From contig JAPWKH010000018.1 in the NCBI GenBank assembly GCA_028283605.1, forward strand, positions 62,001 to 126,000: DNA of 64,000 bases. The letters are read 5' to 3'. Of this stretch, positions 36,273-45,612 are shown piece after piece (positions within the stretch are counted from its first letter, which is position 1; each line of letters begins with the position of its first letter). The notes beneath the pieces were generated by a model that worked only from the letters and a program-made list of their open reading frames with translations, was not told the origin of the DNA and made no database searches. Source of the DNA: Arachidicoccus sp. GTDB lineage: Bacteria; Bacteroidota; Bacteroidia; Chitinophagales; Chitinophagaceae. Both the position numbers and the translations under genes were made by a program.

Positions 36273-36740
36273 ATGAATTTAACGGTGCATTGTAAGAAGT
36301 TTGAGGAGCTGAATTTATCCGAACTATATAAAATTTTACAAATCAGGAATCAGGTTTTCTATGTGGAACAGCATTGTGATGATTTAGACCTAGACGATAA
36401 AGATCAGCTATCTTATCATCTTTGTTTATGTGATGAAAACATGCTTTGCGCTTATGCAAGGCTTTTGCCACAAGGATTATCTTATAAGGAAATGTCGATA
36501 GGACGTGTTGCTGTGGCGGAAGATTATCGCGGGAAAAACATAGGAAAAAAATTAATGTCTTTAGCTATAGAAAATTGCTATAAATATTTTGGAAAGGGGC
36601 CGATTAAAATAAGCGGCCAATTGTATTTGAAAAGGTTTTATGAATTCTTCGGATTTAAAAAAATCAGTGATATTTATTTCGAAGCCGGCATAGAGCACAT
36701 TAAAATGATGAAGGAGGATTATACGTATGAAGCAGTTTAA
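36273..36740 (+). CDS. GNAT acetyltransferase, ElaA-like
   Basis: Protein of 155 residues. It starts with the ElaA-type segment (LSELYKILQIRNQVFYVEQ) and has the acetyl-CoA motif RVAVAEDYRGKNIGKKLM followed by FYEFFGFKKISD. Substrate is unknown. The ATG at 36273 is chosen; a TATTTTTG box ends four bases before it, giving either a very short leader or a chance match. Its stop overlaps the next start by 14 bases. Confidence 0.8.
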   Translation: MNLTVHCKKFEELNLSELYKILQIRNQVFYVEQHCDDLDLDDKDQLSYHLCLCDENMLCAYARLLPQGLSYKEMSIGRVAVAEDYRGKNIGKKLMSLAIENCYKYFGKGPIKISGQLYLKRFYEFFGFKKISDIYFEAGIEHIKMMKEDYTYEAV

Positions 36741-37953
36741 TGTTCCCAATATATACCGCAGCACGCTTATAAGCGCTATCAAGGACAAGCGCCGCGCAGA
36801 TGATAAATTGAAGAAGGATTTTTCGCCCACTTTATTGGACTTCGGAAAAGTACAGCTATACCTTGCAAGGCATTTCGGATTTTGCTATGGCGTGGAAAAT
36901 GCTATTGAAATTGCTTTTAATATTATCCATCAAAATACAGGTAAGCAAATTTATCTGCTTAGCGAAATGATTCATAATCCGCAGGTAAATGCAGATCTGG
37001 CTGCGCTTGGCGTAAAATTTTTACAAGATACGTATGGCAGGCAATTAATATCTTTTGATGATATATTAAGTGATGATATTGTTATTATTCCTGCATTTGG
37101 AACAACGCTGGAGGTAGAAAAAATTTTGAATGATAAAGGAATTACGATTGAAAAATATAACACTACATGTCCGTTCGTTGAAAAAGTTTGGAACCGGAGT
37201 GAACAGATAGCGAAAAAAGGATACAGTATTATAGTGCACGGGAAACCACGCCACGAAGAAACACGCGCCACTTTTTCTCACGCTTCTTCCAAAACGCCTA
37301 CCGTAATAGTTAATGATATGAACGAGGCGATCGAACTGTCTAAATACATAAGAAAAGAAAAAACGCCTTCTGAATTTTATAGAGAATTTCATGGAAAATA
37401 TTCTTCCGGTTTTGATATTGAAAATGATTTACAAAGAATTGGCGTAGTAAACCAAACTACGCAATTGGCGACAGAAACACAAGCTATTTCTGATTTTCTG
37501 AAAACAACTATTAAAGAATTTTATAATCTCACTGAACAAACCGTCTCCGAACATTTTGCCGATACAAGAGATACTTTGTGCTATGCAACAAATGATAATC
37601 AATCTTCTGTAAAAGGCCTTCTTGAAGTGGATGCGGATATTGCAATAGTTGTGGGCGGCTATAACAGCAGCAATACTTCACATTTGGTAGAATTATGTTC
37701 TGAAAAACTTCCTACTTATTTTATAAACAGCGCCGATAAAATTATATCCGGTAAAGAAATCGAAACCTGTAATTGGGAAAGTAAGGAATTATATATTCAG
37801 GAAAATTTTCTCCCTGAAAAATCGCCGGTAAAAATTTTATTGACGAGCGGTGCCAGTTGCCCGGATGCCATCGTTGAAGATGTAATCAAAAAGATATTAT
37901 CAGTTTATGATGCGCAGGAGAATTTTGAAACTTTTCTTGAATGGTTTGCATAA
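36727..37953 (+). CDS. ispH: 4-hydroxy-3-methylbut-2-enyl diphosphate reductase
   Basis: IspH of 408 residues, the last enzyme of the MEP isoprenoid pathway, a 4Fe-4S protein. The three cluster cysteines are seen in HFGFCYGVEN, in NTTCPFVEKVW and in SGASCPDAIVED. It is longer than E. coli IspH (about 316) because of an N-terminal extension and inserts, the form usual in Bacteroidota. It needs Fe-S clusters, so depends on the SUF machinery at 5948-10694. It overlaps the GNAT gene by 14 bases. Confidence 0.95.
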   Translation: MKQFNVPNIYRSTLISAIKDKRRADDKLKKDFSPTLLDFGKVQLYLARHFGFCYGVENAIEIAFNIIHQNTGKQIYLLSEMIHNPQVNADLAALGVKFLQDTYGRQLISFDDILSDDIVIIPAFGTTLEVEKILNDKGITIEKYNTTCPFVEKVWNRSEQIAKKGYSIIVHGKPRHEETRATFSHASSKTPTVIVNDMNEAIELSKYIRKEKTPSEFYREFHGKYSSGFDIENDLQRIGVVNQTTQLATETQAISDFLKTTIKEFYNLTEQTVSEHFADTRDTLCYATNDNQSSVKGLLEVDADIAIVVGGYNSSNTSHLVELCSEKLPTYFINSADKIISGKEIETCNWESKELYIQENFLPEKSPVKILLTSGASCPDAIVEDVIKKILSVYDAQENFETFLEWFA

Positions 37954-37987
37954 AAAAAGCAATCTACATATCGGATTGCTTTTTTTA
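37952..37987. terminator. Bidirectional terminator between ispH and rplS
   Basis: A 13-base perfect stem, AAAAAAAGCAATC and its complement, with a 10-base loop and T tracts in both directions. It starts within the ispH stop codon and ends 18 bases past the rplS stop, so it can end both convergent transcripts. Confidence 0.9.
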
Positions 37988-38005
37988 TAATTTCTAAGTG
38001 TAATA

Positions 38006-38362
38006 TTAACTTGAAAAACGTTTTTCTTTAATTCTTGCGCTTTTTCCGCTGCGTTCACGCAAGAAAAATAATTTCGCACGACGCACTTTACCAGTTTTAT
38101 TCAATATAATAGATTCAATATTTGGGGAAGAAATAGGAAAAGTTCTTTCAACTCCTACGCTGTTTGAAATTTTGCGTACTGTAAAAGAAGCAGTTGCGCC
38201 ATGTCCTTGTAATTTCAAAACATCTCCGCGAAAACTTTGGATACGTTCTTTGCCGCCTTCCACAATTTTATAATTTACTGTAATATTGTCGCCGGCCTTG
38301 AATTTTGGTAATTCTTTTGCTGCAATTAACTGATCGTGAACGTATTTTACTGCGATATCCAT
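38006..38362 (-). CDS. rplS: 50S ribosomal protein L19
   Basis: L19 of 118 residues at the 30S-50S interface. The family pattern is clear: FKAGDNITVNYKIVEGGKER, FRGDVLKLQG, TVRKISNSVGVERTFPISSP and the basic tail KLFFLRERSGKSARIKEK. The frame is open 44 codons further upstream, but the promoter at 38384-38413 lies inside that extension, so MDIAVKYVHDQ at 38362 is the start. Confidence 0.97.
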   Translation of the reverse strand: MDIAVKYVHDQLIAAKELPKFKAGDNITVNYKIVEGGKERIQSFRGDVLKLQGHGATASFTVRKISNSVGVERTFPISSPNIESIILNKTGKVRRAKLFFLRERSGKSARIKEKRFSS

Positions 38363-38383
38363 GATTTTCAAATTTATGGATTG

Positions 38384-38413
38384 CAAAGGTATATTTATTC
38401 GTGTATATGACAA
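38384..38413 (-). promoter_or_regulatory. Promoter of rplS
   Basis: On the minus strand TTG, a 19-base spacer and TACCTTTG match the Bacteroidota -33/-7 consensus exactly. The TACCTTTG box lies about 22 bases before the rplS ATG, giving a short leader of roughly 16 bases. Confidence 0.75.
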
Positions 38414-38444
38414 AATTATTTTTTTGTTTTTCAGGCAGAAAAAA

Positions 38445-40475
38445 TTATCGCTCAAAATCATTAGCGTTAAACATAATGCTGCCGCCTTTGCCAAAAATTC
38501 TTAAAGCAATTTCTTTCGCTACGTTTTTTGACGAACTGAATACAAGTTTGCTGTTATCCACAATTGGATTATTATTTTCACTAGATACCGTAATTGCAGC
38601 CTGATATCGATCTCCTTTTTTCTCAAAAAAAAGAGTTAGAGATGGTGCTTCGCCGTTGTTGATCCAATTGATATTGATATTTTGTAAATCGCTTATTATG
38701 GATGTAACCGTTGCATCTTTAAAACCGGTTGTTTGTAATTTCATATTCATTTTTATTCCTGAAAAAGGAATAAGCTGCGGGTAATTTTCTAATAACAGAT
38801 TATTATAAAACATTCTGGTATATTTATTTTCTTCGCCTGTGTACACGCGGGATGCTGCTTCATACAGCCTTCCCAGAAAAAGTTTTTCATTATCCGGATC
38901 AACTTTTATGTTACTTAATATATTACCCAGTTCAATAGCTGCTTTTTTATTATTTCCATTTTCATAATTGAATTTGGCTTCAAACAATTGAAAGTATCGT
39001 TGTATGTTTTCTCTCTTATCAGTCAATTGATAATTGTGGTATTTATTCGCAAAATATTTCGGACTAAAATCTTTCATTAAATACCAGGCTTCATCAAAAG
39101 ACGTTGTTGCTTCCGAACAAAATAAATCATATACCATTCTGTATCTGTCCGGATTAAGAGCCAGGGAAATGCTTGCGTTATATTCTGCGAGTAATTTTTG
39201 TAAGCGAAGCGAATATATTTTATATAAATCCGTGGGGGAAAACCACCATCCTTTATTTAAAAATTTTATTTCATCAGTTTCTCTGTCATATAAATTTATC
39301 CGCAGCAAGTTAATGGTAAATTCATACTGGCTTTCTGTAAGCGTAGTGCCAATGTGCAGTTCTTTAAAATTGGCAGCTTTGTTCAGCGCTATCCGGGCGC
39401 TGTCGAGTTGCGCATCGTAAATATAAGCTCTTGCCAGTGCAATATTATACCAGCCAAAACCTGGTCGCGATCCATTCTGCTGTATTATCTGATTGCACAG
39501 TTTTACAGCTTCTTTTGTACGACCGGCATAGATATACAATTGAGGCAAATAATAATAAGGCTCTTTTAAAATATTGGCTCCGCCATAATTTACGCTAAGC
39601 TCTTTATCGAAAAATATTTGTGCATTTTTAAAATTACCTACCTCGCTTTGAAAGCCTGCATAATTATTCCATGAAATAAGTCCGTATTCGGCGAGTATCT
39701 GATAGTAATGAAAACTGCTGTCGTAATTTTTATTATAACAATGCAGCAATGCGAGATAATGATATATCTGCAACTCATCAGCAAGCGATTGGTTTTCTCC
39801 GAACCAATCATTAATTAATTTTTCATTTTGATGAATTAATGCCAGCCCACGGTAGCAGCTTTTAAAAGCCATTGTTTCATTTTCCTGAATGGAATTTCTG
39901 AGGAATGAATATTTAGCCGAAGTATAAATGCGGTTGCGGTGATAAGTCCATGCACGGTGATAATAAATGCCGAAAAAATCTTTTTTGAAATGATAATTTT
40001 CCAAATGATTTAAAAGAGACATTACTGAATCGGGCATTTCTATATTGTCGTAGCATTCTTTCAAAGCGTTACATAAAAGAAAATAATCCTGAAATCTTTT
40101 ATAGTTATCCGTAAGATAAGAGATGTTTGTAAATAAGTTTTTTAAAAGTGTATTATAATTTTTTTCAAACAGTTGCCTTGCTTTTTCCAAAACCGGTATT
40201 GCATTTCTGTAACCCTGATAGTCTGCGCTATGATTGTATTTAAAATATCCTTCAAATAAATATCCTACATAATAAGTGCTGTCCAGTTTTTCAAATTTTT
40301 TTCCTTCCGATAATGCATCTTCATCAGTGGCAATGTCTTTATCTGCGCGGGATTCATCAATTTGATAACGTGCGGAATTATTTTTTTGTGCATACCCGAA
40401 ATGCAAAGACAACAATGCCGGAAACATTATCAGGTATAATTTATATAATAAAATTTTGTTTATGGATTGCTGCAT
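38445..40475 (-). CDS. Secreted TPR-like hypothetical protein
   Basis: Protein of 676 residues with an N-terminal signal sequence (around YLIMFPALLSLHFGYAQ) and a helical body with tetratricopeptide-like pairs, for example YYLPQLYIYAGRTKEAVKLCN, GWYNIALARAYIYDAQLDSARIAL and EAKFNYENGNNKKAAIELGN. The C-terminal 110 residues look beta-rich (LQTTGFKDATVTSIISDLQN). No catalytic motif is seen. It may be periplasmic or surface-associated. Function is unknown. Confidence 0.75.
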   Translation of the reverse strand: MQQSINKILLYKLYLIMFPALLSLHFGYAQKNNSARYQIDESRADKDIATDEDALSEGKKFEKLDSTYYVGYLFEGYFKYNHSADYQGYRNAIPVLEKARQLFEKNYNTLLKNLFTNISYLTDNYKRFQDYFLLCNALKECYDNIEMPDSVMSLLNHLENYHFKKDFFGIYYHRAWTYHRNRIYTSAKYSFLRNSIQENETMAFKSCYRGLALIHQNEKLINDWFGENQSLADELQIYHYLALLHCYNKNYDSSFHYYQILAEYGLISWNNYAGFQSEVGNFKNAQIFFDKELSVNYGGANILKEPYYYLPQLYIYAGRTKEAVKLCNQIIQQNGSRPGFGWYNIALARAYIYDAQLDSARIALNKAANFKELHIGTTLTESQYEFTINLLRINLYDRETDEIKFLNKGWWFSPTDLYKIYSLRLQKLLAEYNASISLALNPDRYRMVYDLFCSEATTSFDEAWYLMKDFSPKYFANKYHNYQLTDKRENIQRYFQLFEAKFNYENGNNKKAAIELGNILSNIKVDPDNEKLFLGRLYEAASRVYTGEENKYTRMFYNNLLLENYPQLIPFSGIKMNMKLQTTGFKDATVTSIISDLQNININWINNGEAPSLTLFFEKKGDRYQAAITVSSENNNPIVDNSKLVFSSSKNVAKEIALRIFGKGGSIMFNANDFER

Positions 40476-40515
40476 TTTTGTAACTGCAATGATACAACGC
40501 CGGATATTATGTAAC

Positions 40516-40710
40516 TTACTTTTTCTTTCTTATTTCTTTAATAGTTTTTCTTTCCGTTTCCCAATCAAGGAAAGGATCGGACGTATCCTCATCATTATTT
40601 TCTTCAATAGGTTGTTCATCTATATCCAGCACTTCAAAGTTTAAATGTTTCATCAGTTCCATAAAAAAATCTTCTTTATCGTCGGGGATATTTACTATAA
40701 ACGATTGCAT
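40516..40710 (-). CDS. Small acidic hypothetical protein
   Basis: Protein of 64 residues: MQSFIVNIPDDKEDFFMELM, then an acidic middle (EENNDEDTSDPF) and a basic tail (ETERKTIKEIRKKK). The shape resembles short antitoxin-like or regulatory proteins of Bacteroidota, but no toxin gene is next to it, so no function is assigned. It lies 27 bases past the end of the Asp-box gene on the same strand. Confidence 0.55.
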   Translation of the reverse strand: MQSFIVNIPDDKEDFFMELMKHLNFEVLDIDEQPIEENNDEDTSDPFLDWETERKTIKEIRKKK

Positions 40711-40737
40711 GGCGAAAGTTTTAATAAAGATAAACTA

Positions 40738-41733
40738 TTATAATTTGAGTTTGGCAACGCTTCCATGCGGACCGGCAAAAAACACTTCATTCGTTTCTTG
40801 ATTGAACCGGCAGGTATTGAATGGATCTTTGCTTATTGAGCGCCACGCTTTGCCGCCGTCTTCGGAAATATCTATACCTGTTAGCCCGCAGGTATATAAT
40901 AATGTGTCACTGATGTATATTATATCACTTCTGTAACCATTTGGAGGAATAACCGGCGTATGCCATGTTTTACCTTCATCATCAGAAAAACATAAGCAGC
41001 TGTCATTTCTGAAGGGATGGATAAAATCGCCGCCGCAAACGGCAATATGATTTTTATATACAGCCACAGCATTCGCGCCTGTACTTCCCGTGCCTTGCAT
41101 TACAGGAAGTGTATTTACAAAATTTTTGGTAAAAAGACGTGCATGAGAGCCGCCGCTGACAAGGTAAAAGTTGCCATCTTTCCGCAATACGATGTTTGAT
41201 CCGCTGGACGCAAAAAATGCTTCTCCATTATTTATTTTATTAGAAAAATTAGTTGTGATAGATTCCCAGTAATTTCCGTTGTTATTGCTTGTTGCCAGAA
41301 ATATTTTTCCATTTACGGGATCGCCCACTACAATACCTTTTTTGCCTTTAAAATTCATGGCATCCAGAAACATTCCGGGCGTATTATTTTTATATACAGT
41401 GTTCCAGGAATTGCCGCCATCCGCAGTTTTTAAAATATATGCCGGCGTATCAATAGACATTAATAAAATATGGTTTTTATCGAAAACCTCAATATCACGA
41501 AAATCTTTTTGCTCAAAATTTTTAACCTGTTGCCATTTCCACGAATTACCACCGTCTGTTGAAATGCCTATCATTCCATTGCTCCCACTTACGCTTATTA
41601 TATTTTTATCTGCAATGCCGAGCCCACGCAGGTTGGTATTTGTAGCATGAGTTAATAGCTGCAAAGTATCTTTTTGAGCATATAAAATAAATATTTTCAT
41701 GAATAAAAATGCAAGTAAAAATGTTCTTTTCAT
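40738..41733 (-). CDS. Secreted Asp-box/YCF48-like beta-propeller protein
   Basis: Protein of about 331 residues with a signal peptide (MKRTFLLAFLFMKIFILYAQ) and at least five Asp-box repeats of the form SxDxGxxW: STDGGNSWKW, TADGGNSWNT, SNNNGNYWES, SDDEGKTWHT and SEDGGKAWRS. This marks a beta-propeller like YCF48/BNR proteins, sometimes annotated as oxidoreductase without evidence. The start MKRTF is preferred over an upstream ATG (41781), because a TACTTTTG box at 41779-41786 overlaps that longer start. Function is unknown; surface binding or assembly is possible. Confidence 0.75.
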   Translation of the reverse strand: MKRTFLLAFLFMKIFILYAQKDTLQLLTHATNTNLRGLGIADKNIISVSGSNGMIGISTDGGNSWKWQQVKNFEQKDFRDIEVFDKNHILLMSIDTPAYILKTADGGNSWNTVYKNNTPGMFLDAMNFKGKKGIVVGDPVNGKIFLATSNNNGNYWESITTNFSNKINNGEAFFASSGSNIVLRKDGNFYLVSGGSHARLFTKNFVNTLPVMQGTGSTGANAVAVYKNHIAVCGGDFIHPFRNDSCLCFSDDEGKTWHTPVIPPNGYRSDIIYISDTLLYTCGLTGIDISEDGGKAWRSISKDPFNTCRFNQETNEVFFAGPHGSVAKLKL

Positions 41734-41778
41734 TTTGATCCTTAATGTGTTTAAGCAAATGGGAAACAAATATTTTAT

Positions 41779-41801
41779 CAAAAGTACAAATCATATCTTT
41801 G
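41779..41801. promoter_or_regulatory. Facing -7 boxes between the Asp-box gene and ysxC
   Basis: On the minus strand TACTTTTG at 41779-41786, and on the plus strand TATCTTTG at 41794-41801, both fit TAnnTTTG and point to the divergent genes. Neither has a good TTG 19-20 bases upstream. The plus box ends 4 bases before the ysxC ATG, so it would give an almost leaderless message. Confidence 0.45.
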
Positions 41802-41805
41802 CTTT

Positions 41806-42432
41806 ATGCAGATAAAAAGTGCCTCTTACGTAATCTCAAGTCCGTCTTTTGATAAATGCCCCAAAGCGGACAGGCCGGAATATGCTTTTATCGGAAGAAG
41901 CAATGTGGGGAAATCTTCGCTTATCAATATGCTGGTAAATCAGAAATCGCTGGCTAAGACTTCTGCAACGCCCGGTAAAACGCAAATGATCAATCATTTT
42001 GCTATTGAAAGTACGGATAAAGAAAAGTCTGTGATCGCATCCTGGTATCTGGTAGATTTGCCCGGCTACGGCTATGCAAAAGTTGCACAAACCGATAGAA
42101 AAATTTTCAGCAAAATGATTGAAAATTATATTCGCAAGCGTGAAAATTTAATCCATCTTTTTGTATTGATAGACAGCCGGCATTCACCGCAGAAAATTGA
42201 TTTGGAATTTGTAAATATTTTGTACGACGGGCAAATTCCTTTCACTTTAATTTTTACCAAAGCCGACAAAGAAAAGCCCGGCGTAGTAAAGCGAAACGTA
42301 GATGCTTTTTTAAATAAGCTAAAAGAAACATGGCAGTTTTTGCCGCAGGCGATTATCACAAGCGCCACAAAAAAAGAAGGTCGGGAAGAAGTGTTGGCTT
42401 TGATTTCGCAGTTGAATCAAAACTTAAAATAA
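41806..42432 (+). CDS. ysxC: Ribosome biogenesis GTPase YsxC/EngB
   Basis: GTPase of 208 residues needed for 50S assembly. G1 is GRSNVGKSSLI, G3 is DLPGYGYA and G4 is TKADK, with the SA of G5 in ITSATKKEG. The early IGRSNVGKSSL position and length are standard for the family (YihA/EngB). Confidence 0.96.
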   Translation: MQIKSASYVISSPSFDKCPKADRPEYAFIGRSNVGKSSLINMLVNQKSLAKTSATPGKTQMINHFAIESTDKEKSVIASWYLVDLPGYGYAKVAQTDRKIFSKMIENYIRKRENLIHLFVLIDSRHSPQKIDLEFVNILYDGQIPFTLIFTKADKEKPGVVKRNVDAFLNKLKETWQFLPQAIITSATKKEGREEVLALISQLNQNLK

Positions 42433-42468
42433 TGTTCATTTATCTTCACATTTAAAATGTTTTTAAGT

Positions 42469-42987
42469 ATGAAAAAATTATATTTGATTATACTCTTAAT
42501 GCTTTCTGTTTCTTTAAAAAATTTCGCCCAAAAAGATACCTCCGACCTGATCACTACAGGGCAGCAAGTGCCATCATTCAGCTTTGAAATTGAGAAAGGG
42601 AAGACTGTGAGCATCAATGATTACAAAGGAAAATTAGTGCTGATAAATTTATTCGCAACTTGGTGTCCGCCATGCAATGAAGAATTGCCATTGGCGCAAA
42701 AAGACATTTGGGATAAGCACAAGGATAATCCTCATTTTGCATTCTTTGTATTTGGTCGCGAACAAGATTGGGCAAAAGTTTTACCTTTTAAAGAAAAGAA
42801 AGGATTTACATTTCCAATCCTACCCGATGAAGGAAGAAAAATATACAGTTTATTTGCCAAATCATTTATTCCGAGAAATTACCTTGTTGATGAAAACGGA
42901 AAGATAATTTATCAATCAATGGGATTTTCCACTAACGAATTTCAAAAATTAGTTCAAATTATAGACCAACATTTAAAAAACAATTGA
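42469..42987 (+). CDS. TlpA-like periplasmic thioredoxin
   Basis: Protein of 172 residues with a signal peptide (MKKLYLIILLMLSVSLKNFAQ) and a TlpA/ResA-type thioredoxin domain. The redox site is ATWCPPCNEEL, the cis-proline follows in KSFIPRNYLVDENGK. It probably reduces disulfides in periplasmic or outer-membrane proteins such as cytochromes. An ATG four codons upstream is possible. It precedes serC by about 75 bases. Confidence 0.85.
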   Translation: MKKLYLIILLMLSVSLKNFAQKDTSDLITTGQQVPSFSFEIEKGKTVSINDYKGKLVLINLFATWCPPCNEELPLAQKDIWDKHKDNPHFAFFVFGREQDWAKVLPFKEKKGFTFPILPDEGRKIYSLFAKSFIPRNYLVDENGKIIYQSMGFSTNEFQKLVQIIDQHLKNN

Positions 42988-43062
42988 TTCTTATAAAGAA
43001 AATTTATTGTTTTATCGGTCGGTTAAATGAAAGGATTTAACTTGCCGACTCAAATTTTTAAG

Positions 43063-44130
43063 ATGAAATACAATTTCAATTCCGGACCGTCAATTCTTCC
43101 GCAAGAAGTATTGGAACAAGCAAGTAAAGCAATTTTAGATTTTAATAATATTGGTTTGTCTATTTTAGAAATAGGTCATCGTACGCAATGGTTTATCGAT
43201 GTGCTGGACGAAGCTCGTTCTTTGGTAAAAGAACTAATGCATTTGAATGATGACTACGAAGTACTTTTTTTACAAGGCGGCGCAACCATGCAGTTTATGC
43301 AAGTGCCCATGAACCTGCTCGGAGCCAATGATACTGCGGCTTACATTGATAACGGCATTTGGGGAAAGAAAGCGATTGAAGAAGCAAAATACTTTGGAAA
43401 TGTGGATGTTGTCGCTTCTACAAAAGATAAAAATCATTCTTATATACAGAAAAATTTTTCAGTAAAGCCCGATGCAAAATATTTTCATTACACATCCAAC
43501 AATACGGTTGAAGGTACGCAATGGCATTTCGTTCCAAATGTAGATGTGCCGTTAGTTTCAGACATGAGCAGCGATATTTTTTCAAGAGAAACAGATTTTG
43601 CAAAACACAGTTTGATATATGCAGGCGCTCAAAAAAATGCAGGGGCTGCAGGCACAACTTTAGTTGTGATTAAGAAAGATATTTTAGGAAAAATCGACAG
43701 AAAAATTCCGCCGATACTTGATTACCAAAAACACATCGAAGCCGATGCGATGCTGAACACGCCGCCAGTTTTTGCAGTATATGTTTCTTTGCTTACGCTT
43801 CGCTGGATTAAAAACGAGGGCGGTCTAATTGAAATGGAAAAACGCGCAAAAGCCCGCGCAGACTTGTTTTATGAAGCATTGGACAATTTTAAAATATTCA
43901 AACCTTTGGTAGTAAAAGAAGACAGAAGTTTGATGAATGCAACGTTTACAATTGAAGATAAAGACATTGAAAATAAATTTTTGGAAGAATGCAAGCAACA
44001 CGGAATGGTAGGCGTAAAAGGCCACAGAAGCGTTGGTGGTCTTCGTGTTTCCATGTACAACGCAATGCCTTTAAGCAGCGTGCAAGCAATTGTGGATTTG
44101 ATGGAAGATTTTGATAAAAGAAATAAGTAA
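43063..44130 (+). CDS. serC: Phosphoserine aminotransferase
   Basis: PLP enzyme of 355 residues making phosphoserine from 3-phosphohydroxypyruvate and glutamate. It starts with MKYNFNSGPSILPQEVL; the PLP lysine is in YAGAQKNAGAAGTTLVVI and a substrate-binding segment is GHRSVGGLRVSMYNAMP near the end. The frame is open 12 codons further upstream, but the conserved family start is at 43063. No serA lies next to it. Confidence 0.95.
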   Translation: MKYNFNSGPSILPQEVLEQASKAILDFNNIGLSILEIGHRTQWFIDVLDEARSLVKELMHLNDDYEVLFLQGGATMQFMQVPMNLLGANDTAAYIDNGIWGKKAIEEAKYFGNVDVVASTKDKNHSYIQKNFSVKPDAKYFHYTSNNTVEGTQWHFVPNVDVPLVSDMSSDIFSRETDFAKHSLIYAGAQKNAGAAGTTLVVIKKDILGKIDRKIPPILDYQKHIEADAMLNTPPVFAVYVSLLTLRWIKNEGGLIEMEKRAKARADLFYEALDNFKIFKPLVVKEDRSLMNATFTIEDKDIENKFLEECKQHGMVGVKGHRSVGGLRVSMYNAMPLSSVQAIVDLMEDFDKRNK

Positions 44131-44240
44131 AGAGGGAAAATTTAAAAAATCAAAACAATTCCTTTTTATAAAATACAATATTATTAATCCTCCTGACAAA
44201 AAATTTTACTTGTTTCTTTTGAATTATTACTTAATCATAT

Positions 44241-45470
44241 ATGGCAATTCTCAAACCATTCCGCGCATTACGTCCGCATAAAAATTTTGCAAAGCAAGTC
44301 GCAAGCCGTCCTTATGATGTGCTGAATCGCGAAGAAGCAAAAGAAGAGGCTAATGAAAATAAGGCTTCCTTTTTACATATCACAAAAAGTGAAATCGATT
44401 TGCCCGAAAGCGCAGATATTCATTCGCAGGAAGTGTATGAAAAAGCAAAAGAAAATTTACAGGCGTTTATAGATAATCATATTTTGTTTCAGGAAGAAAA
44501 GCCGGGTTATTACATCTATCAGTTAATCATGAACGGCAGAAGCCAAACGGGTTTGGTAGCTTCAAGTTCGATTGATGACTATGATAATGATGTGATTAAA
44601 AAACACGAGTTTACACGCCCCGAAAAAGAGCAGGACAGGATTAATCATATTGCTACAACGGGCGCTCAAACCGGCAATGTTTTTTTGGCATACAGAAATA
44701 ATTTGGAGATAGATGCTATTATAAATTTTTGGAAAAGCAATTATATTCCCGATTATGATTTTGTTGCAGACGATGGTATTGGGCATACTGTTTGGACAAT
44801 AAATGATGAAAGAATAATCAACAGGATAACTGTTGTTTTTCAACAAGAAATTCCGCAAACATATATTGCAGACGGGCATCATCGTGCAGCATCTGCGGCA
44901 AAAGTTCGTCGTTCTTTAAAGGATAATAAAACGCCCGAAGCTGATTATTTTCTTACAACATTATTTCCTGCAAATGAATTGCAAATACTTGATTACAATC
45001 GGGTGATAAAAGATTTGAATGGATTAAGCGAAGATGAATTGATTCAAAAATTACAAGAAAAATTCATCGTAGAAAAAAGCGACATTGCCGTGAAACCGGC
45101 GCAGCTTCACAGTTTTGGCATGTACCTAAATAAACATTGGTACAAATTATCTTCAAAAGAAAACACTTATGCCAACAACCCGATTGGGGTTTTGGATGTA
45201 ACCATTTTACAAGAAAATATTTTATCGCCCATTTTTAATATTCAGGATCAACGAACAGATAATCGTATTGATTTTGTTGGCGGAATACGCGGATTACAAG
45301 AATTGGAAAAGCGTGTTGATTCGGGCGAAATGGCAATTGCATTTAGCTTATATCCAGTAAGTATTGAGCAATTGTTTGATATTGCAGACAGTGGAAATGT
45401 AATGCCGCCAAAAAGCACTTGGTTTGAACCGAAATTGCGCGACGGATTATTAACACATTTGATATATTAA
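44241..45470 (+). CDS. DUF1015 domain-containing protein
   Basis: Protein of 409 residues matching DUF1015: N-terminal LKPFRALRPHKNFAKQVASRPYDVL, a central YIADGHHRAASAAKV, and AFSLYPVSIEQLFDIADSGNVMPPKSTWFEPKL near the end. The family is often found near serine synthesis genes, as here 110 bases after serC. The DGHHR motif suggests a nuclease or kinase-like active site but the reaction is not known to me. Confidence 0.85.
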   Translation: MAILKPFRALRPHKNFAKQVASRPYDVLNREEAKEEANENKASFLHITKSEIDLPESADIHSQEVYEKAKENLQAFIDNHILFQEEKPGYYIYQLIMNGRSQTGLVASSSIDDYDNDVIKKHEFTRPEKEQDRINHIATTGAQTGNVFLAYRNNLEIDAIINFWKSNYIPDYDFVADDGIGHTVWTINDERIINRITVVFQQEIPQTYIADGHHRAASAAKVRRSLKDNKTPEADYFLTTLFPANELQILDYNRVIKDLNGLSEDELIQKLQEKFIVEKSDIAVKPAQLHSFGMYLNKHWYKLSSKENTYANNPIGVLDVTILQENILSPIFNIQDQRTDNRIDFVGGIRGLQELEKRVDSGEMAIAFSLYPVSIEQLFDIADSGNVMPPKSTWFEPKLRDGLLTHLIY

Positions 45471-45583
45471 TATTAATCTATAACAAATTCTTTTTTAGAT
45501 TACGGCTTTCTGCCTTTTTGTCTTGAACAATATATTCGCACGAAGTTTGAACAAATCAGATTTTTGGTTCAGGAAAAATTAAA

Positions 45584-45591
45584 TATCTTTC
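45584..45591 (+). promoter_or_regulatory. Possible -7 box before clpP
   Basis: TATCTTTC differs from TAnnTTTG only in the last base and has a TTG 17 bases before it. It lies 21 bases before the clpP start. The surrounding 45471-45612 region holds no gene. Confidence 0.35.
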
Positions 45592-45612
45592 ATTCTGAAA
45601 TAAAAATTTAAC

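Noticed and set aside
38362-38494. Longer L19 with a 44-residue N-terminal extension
   Set aside because: The extension is unlike L19, and a consensus promoter (38384-38413) lies inside it. The family start is at 38362.
40516-40710. Antitoxin of a toxin/antitoxin pair
   Set aside because: Size and charge would fit, but neither neighbour is a toxin and there is no overlapping partner frame.
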